Source of the DNA: Pythium myriotylum
Taxonomy: Eukaryota > Oomycota > Peronosporomycetes > Pythiales > Pythiaceae
Direction: 5' to 3'
NCBI GenBank assembly: GCA_023091665.1
Contig: JALJCQ010000013.1
Span: 1,302,001 to 1,366,000 of the forward strand
DNA: 64,000 bases
The translations under genes and the position numbers were made by a program. Under the pieces are notes generated by a model, which ran no database searches, was not told the DNA's origin, and saw only the letters and a list, made by a program, of their open reading frames with translations. Position 1 is the stretch's first letter; the number at the start of each line of letters is the position of its first letter. Positions 21,732 through 32,000 of the stretch are shown one piece after another.

Positions 21732-21847
21732 GATGATTGAACTTGGTTCTCCATCGGGACGGTAGGATGTGGAATTTACAGAAATAGACAGAACGACTTC
21801 AAAGGCACTCGCGTGGGGGAGCCGGATTTCTGGACCAACACACGAAT
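21732..21847. promoter_or_regulatory. 116-bp bidirectional promoter (ankyrin / PUB genes)
   Basis: The only sequence between two divergent start codons. No clear TATA box is seen. Co-regulation of the two genes is possible but unproven. Confidence 0.5.
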
Positions 21848-22852
21848 ATGGCGGAATTGCGCGCCGCCGAGGCCGCGGTGGCGGCGCTGGAGGCGGATCT
21901 GGCGGCGCTGCGGCGCTGCAGCGACGAGAGCGGACGCGAAGACGTCGCAGCTGTCGAGCAGCTACGCCAGCTGCTGGCGAGAGTAGCCGCGGCCGTGGAG
22001 GGCGAGGCGCTCGAGACCATGGACAAGTTCCGCGAACGGACCAAGATGGTGGATCCGATCTCGAACGAGCCGCGGTTCGGGCCCAAGACCATGGCGCGCG
22101 TTCTCGACATGCTGTCGAGGTATGACGCTGCGCGTGTGGAGGCCACTGATGGCGAGCTGGTGCCGAAGCTGCGACGAGTGATCGAAGAGTTTGAGGCAAG
22201 GCAGGCCGGCCAAGCTCGCGCGGCCGAGGAGCTACGGCGGGAGCAAGAAAGGGAAAGAGAAAATGAGAGGCTTCGAGAGGAAGAACAGCGTCGTGTGCAA
22301 GAGGAAGAGAGGGAGAGACAGAGGCAGCACGAGCGCGAAGTCGAAGAGAAACGCGTCGCGGAGCTCGCGCGCCTAGCGCAGCTGAAGCGAGAAGAACGCG
22401 AGCGCCAGCGACTCGAAGAAGAGGCCAAGGCGCAGGCTGAGCTCGAGCGACTTCGGCAACAGAACGAAAGTGTAGAGGTCGGGGTGCATGGGTTAAGCCA
22501 GGCGGTCGAGAGGCTTCAAAGTGGCTTTGGTAGCGACGTGGCAGCAGCCCGGAAGACGCTGCACAAACTGCTTGAGTTGATCTCAAACGTTTGCTCTTCG
22601 CCAGAGAACTCGGCGTTCCGCCACATCCCAAAGGACAACGTCCACTTCCACAACGACATTGGCCAGTTCGATGGTGGCTACGATTGTATCTTGGCCATGG
22701 GCTTCAAGGAGCTTGAGACAGAACCTGGGAAGCGTGTATTTATCATGGAGGAGCCGGATCTCAGCGAGGATTTTGATAAGTGGAGTGGATGGTTCGATAG
22801 TCTCAAGGAAATGAAAGAGATGCTCGAGAAGCAACTTAATTCAAGCAAATAG
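21848..22852 (+). CDS. Coiled-coil protein with C-terminal PUB domain
   Basis: Intronless, 334 residues. Residues ~1-30 are an Ala/Glu-rich helix, and ~105-215 form a long charged coiled coil of Glu/Arg repeats (EEERERQRQHEREVEEKR). The C-terminal ~95 residues resemble a PUB (PUG) domain: ARKTLHKLLELISNV, then ENSAFRHIPKDN and the GGYDCILAMGF helix. PUB domains bind the C-terminal tail of p97/Cdc48, so a role as a Cdc48 cofactor in ubiquitin-dependent processing is inferred. No UBX, UBA or PNGase domain is visible. The gene is divergent from the ankyrin gene and convergent with HK2 (154-bp gap). Confidence 0.8.
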   Translation: MAELRAAEAAVAALEADLAALRRCSDESGREDVAAVEQLRQLLARVAAAVEGEALETMDKFRERTKMVDPISNEPRFGPKTMARVLDMLSRYDAARVEATDGELVPKLRRVIEEFEARQAGQARAAEELRREQERERENERLREEEQRRVQEEERERQRQHEREVEEKRVAELARLAQLKREERERQRLEEEAKAQAELERLRQQNESVEVGVHGLSQAVERLQSGFGSDVAAARKTLHKLLELISNVCSSPENSAFRHIPKDNVHFHNDIGQFDGGYDCILAMGFKELETEPGKRVFIMEEPDLSEDFDKWSGWFDSLKEMKEMLEKQLNSSK

Positions 22853-23006
22853 ATGACTTGTTCTCTACTTAAGGTCAATTACTTACTGGTAATTCTGCTA
22901 CTGCTACTACTTATTCTTTAGACGCCACAGGTTTCAAACACCACGGTTGGTTCTTCTTTCCCCGGACTGACGCACGACATCAACCAGATAGACACAGAGA
23001 TTCGGT

Positions 23007-26000
23007 TCACATGACGCCGCAAGCACTCGGGGGTTTGTCACGCGAGTTGCGGTCCTCCTTCATGAGCGAGTTGCGTGTGGAACGAAATGCAAAGTTGCGG
23101 CGGATGTAGCCTCGCAGCAGCTTGTGCTCTTTTCGCAACGTCGCTACAGTCGTGTCAACCATGTCTACTAGCGATGGATCGATCGAGCCCGACTTCTGGC
23201 AATCCAGCAGCCGCTCCGAGGCAAGTTGTACCCGATATGCCGACTTCGACACGCGCAGGGCAGCCACGTATGCCGATGAGCCTTTGAGTGAATGAGACTC
23301 GCGTCGAAGCAGATTATAATCCTTCCGCTCGAAGGACTCCTCAATTCTTGTCATTGCGGCTTCACAACCAAGCGTGAACTTCTCCAAAAGATCAAGGAAC
23401 AACTCTTCTCGTCCGCCGCACTGCTCCACACCGAGTGCGTAGTTCACTGGGTCACCTTCGGGAATTGCGATGTCCATAGGTGACATTGATGTCAACGTAT
23501 CAGTCAATCGTCTCGGGCCGGTAGCACTTGTTGAACCCTGAGCAGGGCTGCGGGCAGCCAACGCCAACGGGGGTACTTCGCCGCCTTCTTCGTAGTGCAG
23601 ATCTGCATCTTCGTCGGTGCTTGACCCAGAAACACGCCTGTTTTCGCCTTCATCTTCTTGTTTGTCAGCTACGGGGGATGGGATCGGCTTGTTAAGCTGC
23701 GCACTCCAAATCATTGGAGTCTTTGGATATGATGCACGCTTCACGGTGATTTGCTCGCTTAAATCTGGTTGGTACAACGGAGAAGACTTGCCTGTTGGAA
23801 GGGTGTTCGAGGTCTTGTCAGTTGACTGGTTCCAGTCAGGTACTTCGATTATTGCACCACTTGCATCGCGCTGGAATGTTAGCAACGATCCACTCGACGA
23901 TCGCGTGTGATTGTTTGATGACAATGGTGTGGTACCCAGACTGAAAATGGATGTGCTCGGCACGGCCGTGCGAACGGAATGCCCACCACGACGGTTTACT
24001 GCCATCGGATCATCGAGTTCCAAGTTCGCAATGGCACGGGTCAAGTCGAGTTGCTGCATGTGCTGAGAAGCGGGAGCAAGGCGTGTTGATTTCGGCGGTG
24101 TGATCAGAACAGATCGAATGTCCTCATCGATATCATCCACAGAAACGCGTCCTGAAACAGTTGTTGAAGGGAAAGTCGACGGAGCACCGTTGAAAGAGTC
24201 ACGAAGTGGAGTATTGGACTGACTCTTGCCAGAACCTGCTGCACCTGGAGCAGAAGATGGTAGAGCCAATGTGGGCGGTGCGGTCGGCCTAGGTGGTTTT
24301 GGTGCACCAAGATAACGAACTTTCATCCATTGACGGATGGCGCGGCGAAGAGTCGGCTTCGAGATCGGCTTGACCATGAATTCGTCCATACCGGCATCGA
24401 GGCACTTCTGCCGATCTCCGTTCATTGCGTACGCTGTCAAACCCAAGATGGGGATACGAGGTAGCGCCTTCTCCAGCTCGAATTGCCGAATCATTTTAGT
24501 CGCTGAGTAACCATCCATTACTGGCATTTCGCAATCCATGAAGATAAGATCGAACTCGCGATGGTTCTGGATATACGTGTTCACGGCATTGCGACCGTTC
24601 ATCTCCCATTGGAGCAAATGGTCATCTTCTTGCAGGAAACACTTGAACACCTCCCAGTTGAAGTCATTATCTTCAACCACAAGAATGCGAGCTTTAGCTG
24701 GGACGATAACGAGTGGTCCCGTGGTTGTGCTGCTTCCGACGCTCTCGTTCGACGTGATCACCGATCCACCGCTGTCGATTGCGGCAGGCGTGATAATCGC
24801 ATTGGATGTGATAACTAGGTCTTCTGGTCCAAACAGAGAACTCTTGCGGCCTTCGTCGTCGTCAGCGAGCTGAACAACGACGGTGAAGTAGAAATTACTT
24901 CCTGTTCCGAGTTCGCTTTCGACGTCGATCGAGCCATCCATTAGTTCAACAAATTGCTTGCAGATTGCCAATCCGAGACCCGAGCCAGTGGGGTTATTTT
25001 GACGAGTGCGCTCGAGTTTCGTGAACAGCGAGAACAAGCGAGACTTCTCTTCTGCGTCCATACCGATACCAGTATCGGCGACCTGGAACAGCAACTTCAC
25101 ACAACCGGGTGGGATATCGGCAGATTTCACCTTCGAGCATGACACAATGATTGAGCCATGATTTGTGAACTTGACAGCGTTCGATAGCAAGTTCAAGAGC
25201 ACTTGACGAAGTCGGAAAACGTCGCCTACTACAACATTTGGTACATCTGCATCGCACTTTTGTTCGAGCACCAACCCACGTTCACGAGCCTTGAGGTTGA
25301 ATATTTCGATCGAGTAGTCCAGCAAATCCTGCATGTGGAATGGTGCACATGAGATCTCCATATGACCCGCCTCGATTTTCGACAAGTCAAGAATGTCGTT
25401 GATGAGGTTGAGAAGGAGTGACCCTGAAACGTACGCAATGTGTACGTAGCGCTCCGAGACATTATCCAGCTTCTGTTCCTTAAGCAATTCCAACATTCCG
25501 AGCACACCATTCAAAGGGGTTCGAAGTTCGTGACTGAACGAAGCCAGGAAGTTCACCTTGGCCGCCTCCATGTGCTTTCTCGCGGTGTAGTCCTGGCCGA
25601 CACCGATAACGCCACGAATGTTCCCATGCATGTCCTTTTTACTCGATGCATTCACCAAGAGTAGCAAAAAGACGCCCGACTTTGTAGTCATTGGCAGCTC
25701 CATCTCACCCACATCAATACCAATCAGAGCCTGGTTGAGAAGTTGTCCCACTTGGAGTCGGCTCTCTGGAATGATAAACATGTTGACGAGTGAAAGTCCA
25801 AGCACTGTCGACTTGTGATAACCGGTGATCTCCTCAATCTTCTGGTTCCACTCATTGATGCACCCGTTTGTATCGACGCCGAAAATCGGGGCGTTGGCTG
25901 TGTCGATCAGTCTGAAGTACTCATGCTCTTGAGCGATACGATCGGTAATGTCTTGGCCGATACCGACCACTCCCACGATATTGCCGTTGGAATCCATGCG

Positions 26001-29000
26001 GGGGGTTGCGTTTAACAGAATCTCGATACGCGTCCCAGGGCGAGTAATGAGCGGGAACTCGAAGTTTGCAGTCTGAATACCCTGAAGCGCCTTCGACAGT
26101 ACTTCTGCAACAAGTGGACGGTATTCTGGAGAAATGAAGGTCTCCACCAAATTCTCACCGATAACTTCGTGAATGGAGTAGTTCGTAATCTGAGCAGCCT
26201 TCTTGTTCCAGATATTCACACACATGTTGGCATCCACACCAAAGATCGGAGCATTCGCCGTGTCGATAAGACGACTGTATTCTTGCTCTTGAGCGATGCG
26301 ATCCGTGATATCTTGACCGATACCCACCATACCCTTAACCTTGCCGTGCTCGTTGAATCTAGGTGTGGCGTTCAACAAGATCTCGACTCGTCGACCAGTC
26401 TTCGTGATCAATGGGAACTCGAAGTTGGCTGTCTCCAAACCATCAAAAGCCTTCGACAACACCTGCGCTACAGCTTCTCGGTAGTCCTCTGTAATGAACT
26501 TCTCCACCAGATTCTCACCCATCACATCAGCGTTCGTGTACTGAGTGATCTCAGCGGCCTTCTTGTTCCAAATGTTGACCTTGCCTTCAACATCCACTCC
26601 GAAGATCGGAGCGTTCGCGGTATCGATGAGGCGCGTGTACTCTTGCTCCTGAGCGATGCGGTCTGTAATATCTTGACCGATACCGACCACACCGATCACT
26701 TCACCATGCTCATTGAACCTCGGCGTTGCGTTCAGTAAGATCTCCACTCGTCGACCAGTCTTCGTCATCAGTGGGAAATCGAAGTTCGCGGTGTCAACAC
26801 CGTGAAGTGCCTTCGTTAACACCTGTGCCACGGCTTCTCGGTAGTCCTCAGTGATGAACTTCTCCACCAAGTTCTTCCCCAGCACGTCCGAGTTCGTGTA
26901 CTGCGTGATCTGTGCGGCCTTCTTGTTCCAGATGTTCACACACATGTTTGCATCGACACCGAAGATCGGAGCGTTCGCTGTGTCGATCAGACGACTGTAC
27001 TCTTGCTCTTGAGCGATACGATCCGTGATATCTTGACCGATACCCACCATACCCATGACTTGACCGTGCTCATTGAACCGTGGGGTAGCATTAAGCAGGA
27101 TCTCGACTCGTCGACCAGTCTTCGTGATCAATGGGAACTCGAAGTTGGCTGTCTCAAGGCCATCAAAAGCCTTCGACAAAACCTGCGCTACAGCCTTCCG
27201 ATAGTCTTCTGTAATGAACTTCTCAACGAGGTTCTCGCCCATCACATCCGAGTTCGTGTATTGTGTGATCTCGGCAGCCTTCTTGTTCCAGATGTTAACC
27301 TTTCCCTCGACATTGACACCAAAGATTGGTGCGTTTGCGGTATCAATCAGTCGGGTATACTCTTGCTCTTGAGCGATACGATCCGTGATATCTTGACCGA
27401 TGGCCACAACGCCGACGATCGTGCCGTGTTGGTCGAAACGTGCGGTGGCATTGAGAAGGAACATAACTTTGCGGCCAGTCTTCGTCGTAAGCGGAACCTC
27501 AAAGTTCGCGGACTCGTCTCCTTTCAATGCCCGTGATAAAACTTGAGCAACTGCATCGCGGTACTCTTCCGAGATGAACTTGCATACGAGATCCTCACCA
27601 ATAACCTCGTCCGATGAGAATTGTGTGATCATTGCAGCTTTGCGATTCCAAACATTCACGATACCGTTCACATCCACTCCAAAAATAGGAGCGTTGGCCT
27701 TGTCAATCAAACGACTGTACTCTTCTTCTTGAGCGATACGATCCGTGATATCCTGACCGATGCCCACCATCCCGATAACTTCACCATGCTCGTTGAACCT
27801 CGGCGTCGCATTCAACAAGATCTCCACACGTCGACCAACTTTCGTGATCAATGGGAAATCGAAGTTCGCAGTGTTAATACCTCGAAGAGCCTTGGAAAGC
27901 ACCTGCGCAACAGCTTCTCGGTAGTCCTCTGTAATGAACTTCTCCACCAGATTCTCGCCCATCACGTCCGAGTTTGTGTACTGTGTGATCTCGGCCGCCT
28001 TCTTGTTCCAGATATTAACCTTGCCTTCGGCATTCACACCAAAGATTGGAGCATTTGCGGTATCGATCAATCGAGTATACTCTTGCTCTTGAGCAATACG
28101 ATCCGTGATATCTTGACCGATACCCACCATACCCATGACTTGACCGTGCTCATTGAACCGTGGGGTAGCATTAAGCAGGATCTCGACTCGTCGACCAGTC
28201 TTCGTGATCAATGGGAACTCGAAGTTGGCTGTCTCAAGGCCATCAAAAGCCTTCGACAAAACCTGCGCTACAGCCTTCCGATAGTCTTCTGTAATGAACT
28301 TCTCAACGAGGTTCTCGCCCATCACATCCGAGTTCGTGTATTGTGTGATCTCGGCAGCCTTCTTGTTCCAGATGTTAACCTTTCCCTCGACATTGACACC
28401 AAAGATTGGTGCGTTTGCGGTATCAATCAGTCGGGTATACTCTTGCTCTTGAGCGATACGATCCGTGATATCTTGACCGATGGCCACAACGCCGACGATC
28501 GTGCCGTGTTGGTCGAAACGTGCGGTGGCATTGAGAAGGAACATAACTTTGCGGCCAGTCTTCGTCGTAAGCGGAACCTCAAAGTTCGCGGACTCGTCTC
28601 CTTTCAATGCCCGTGATAAAACTTGAGCAACTGCATCGCGGTACTCTTCCGAGATGAACTTGCATACGAGATCCTCACCAATAACCTCGTCCGATGAGAA
28701 TTGTGTGATCATTGCAGCTTTGCGATTCCAAACATTCACGATACCGTTCACATCCACTCCAAAAATAGGAGCGTTGGCCTTGTCAATCAAACGACTGTAC
28801 TCTTCTTCTTGAGCGATACGATCCGTGATATCCTGACCGATGCCCACCATCCCGATAACTTCACCATGCTCGTTGAACCTCGGCGTCGCATTCAACAAGA
28901 TCTCCACACGTCGACCAACTTTCGTGATCAATGGGAAATCGAAGTTCGCAGTGTTAATACCTCGAAGAGCCTTGGAAAGCACCTGCGCAACAGCTTCTCG

Positions 29001-32000
29001 GTAGTCCTCTGTAATGAACTTCTCCACCAGATTCTCGCCCATCACGTCCGAGTTTGTGTACTGTGTGATCTCGGCCGCCTTCTTGTTCCAGATATTAACC
29101 TTGCCTTCGGCATTCACACCAAAGATTGGAGCATTTGCGGTATCGATCAATCGAGTATACTCTTGCTCTTGAGCAATACGATCCGTGATATCTTGACCGA
29201 TACCCACCATACCCATGACTTGACCGTGCTCATTGAACCGTGGGGTAGCATTAAGCAGGATCTCGACTCGTCGACCAGTCTTCGTGATCAATGGGAACTC
29301 GAAGTTGGCTGTCTCAAGGCCATCAAAAGCCTTCGACAAAACCTGCGCTACAGCCTTCCGATAGTCTTCTGTAATGAACTTCTCAACGAGGTTCTCGCCC
29401 ATCACATCCGAGTTCGTGTATTGTGTGATCTCGGCAGCCTTCTTGTTCCAGATGTTAACCTTTCCCTCGACATTGACACCAAAGATTGGTGCGTTTGCGG
29501 TATCAATCAGTCGGGTATACTCTTGCTCTTGAGCGATACGATCCGTGATATCTTGACCGATACCCACCATACCAACGACCTGACCATGCTCATTGAACCG
29601 CGGGGTCGCGTTCAACAAGATTTCCACGCGGCGACCGGTCTTCGTGATCAATGGGAACTCGAAGTTGGCTGTCTCAAGGCCATCAAAAGCCTTTGATAAC
29701 ACTTGTGCAACAGCTTCTCGGTAGTCCTCTGTAATGAACTTCTCCACCAGATTCTCGCCCATCACGTCCGAGTTTGTGTACTGTGTGATCTCAGCGGCCT
29801 TCTTATTCCAGATGACAACCTTGCCTTCAACATCCACTCCGAAGATCGGAGCGTTTGCTGTGTCAATCAGACGGGTATACTCTTGCTCTTGAGCAATACG
29901 ATCCGTGATATCTTGACCGATACCCACCATACCCTTAACCTTGCCTTGTTCATTAAACCTCGGAGTGGCATTCAACAAGATCTCGACTCGTCGACCAGTC
30001 TTCGTGATCAATGGGAACTCGAAGTTGGCTGTCTCCAAACCATCAAAAGCCTTCGACAACACCTGCGCTACAGCTTCTCGGTAGTCCTCTGTAATGAACT
30101 TCTCCACCAGATTCTCACCCATCACATCAGCGTTCGTGTACTGAGTGATCTCAGCGGCCTTCCTGTTCCAAATGTTGACCTTGCCTTCAACATCCACTCC
30201 GAAGATCGGAGCGTTCGCGGTATCGATGAGGCGCGTGTACTCTTGCTCCTGAGCGATGCGGTCTGTAATATCTTGACCGATACCGACCACACCGATCACT
30301 TCACCATGCTCATTGAACCTCGGCGTTGCGTTCAGTAAGATCTCCACTCGTCGACCAGTCTTCGTCATCAGTGGGAAATCGAAGTTCGCGGTGTCAACAC
30401 CGTGAAGTGCCTTCGTTAACACCTGTGCCACGGCTTCTCGGTAGTCCTCAGTGATGAACTTCTCCACCAAGTTCTTCCCCAGCACGTCCGAGTTCGTGTA
30501 CTGCGTGATCTGTGCGGCCTTCTTGTTCCAGATGTTCACGCACATGTTTGCATCGACACCGAAGATCGGAGCGTTCGCTGTGTCGATCAGACGACTGTAC
30601 TCTTGCTCTTGAGCGATACGATCCGTGATATCTTGACCGATGCCGACCATACCAACTACCTTGCCGTGCTCGTTGAACCTTGGAGTTGCATTAAGCAGGA
30701 TCTCGACTCGTCGACCAGTCTTCGTGATCAATGGGAACTCGAAGTTGGCTGTCTCAAGGCCATCAAAAGCCTTCGATAACACTTGCGCAACTGCTTCTCG
30801 GTAGTCCTCTGTAATGAACTTCTCCACAAGTTTCTCATCCATCACATCCGTGTTGGTGTATTGTGTGATCTCGGCAGCCTTCTTATTCCAGATGACAACC
30901 TTGCCTTCAACATCCACACCAAAGATTGGTGCGTTTGCGGTATCAATCAGTCGGGTATACTCTTGCTCTTGAGCGATGCGATCCGTGATATCTTGACCGA
31001 TACCAACCATGCCCATCACTTGACCGTGTTCGTTGAATCTGGGAGTCGCGTTCAACAAGATCTCAACGCGCCGACCGACCTTGGTCATCAATGGAAACTC
31101 GAAGTTGGCTGTCTCGATGCCGTTCAGTGCTTTCGATAGAACATAACCGACTGCTTCTCGGTAGTCCTCTGTAATGAACTTCTCCACCAAGTTTTCGCCC
31201 ATCACGTCCGAGTTCGTGTACTGTGTGATTTCGGCAGCCTTCTTATTCCAGATATTCACTTTGCCATCTGCATCCACCCCAAAGATCGGGGCATTCGCGG
31301 TATCGATCAGTCGACTGTACTCTTGCTCTTGTGCTATCCGCTCAGTGATATCCTGACCAATGCCGACCACACCCACTATGACGCCGAGCTCGTTATACCG
31401 AGGTGTTGCATTCAACAGAATCTCAACTCGACGACCCGCCTTCGTGATGAGCGGAAAGTCAAAGTTGGCTGTTGGTGCCCCTTGAAGGGCCTTCCTAAGA
31501 GCAAAGCCAACATCGGCACGTGCTTCTTCCGATACGAATTCGTTAACGAGGTCCTTTCCAACCACTTCCTCGAGGGAGAACTGAGTTAGTTCCGCTGCCT
31601 TCTTATTCCAGATGTTCACCAGGCCCTTCATATCAACACCACAAATCGGAGCATTCGCGGTGTCGATCAGTCTACTGTACTCTTGTTCCTGCGCGATGCG
31701 AACAGTGATGTCCTGGCCGATGCCTACGACACCTATGATCGTACCACTCTCGTCATGACGGGGTGTAGCGTTCAGTAGAATCTCCACACGGCGACCTGTT
31801 CGTGTGATCAGCGGAAACTCGAAGTTGGCCGTTTCTTCACCGACAAGAGCACCCGACAGCACCTTATGAACCTTGGCTTTGTACTCCTGGGGGATGAAAT
31901 TCTCCACCAGGTTTGCACCGAGCACATCTAGAACAGAATACTCCGTGATCTGCGCAGCCTTGCGGTTCCAGATGGTTACGCGACCTTCTCTGTCAACTCC

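Noticed and set aside
21732..22631. 300-residue upstream extension of the ankyrin protein
   Set aside because: It is antisense to the PUB-protein gene and Arg/Pro/Ser-rich, and there is a good ATG at 21731.
27621..29696. Long plus-strand open frames (up to 331 aa) opposite HK2
   Set aside because: They are antisense shadows of the highly repeated PAS units and recur at the same 1,080-bp offset. They lack domain sense.
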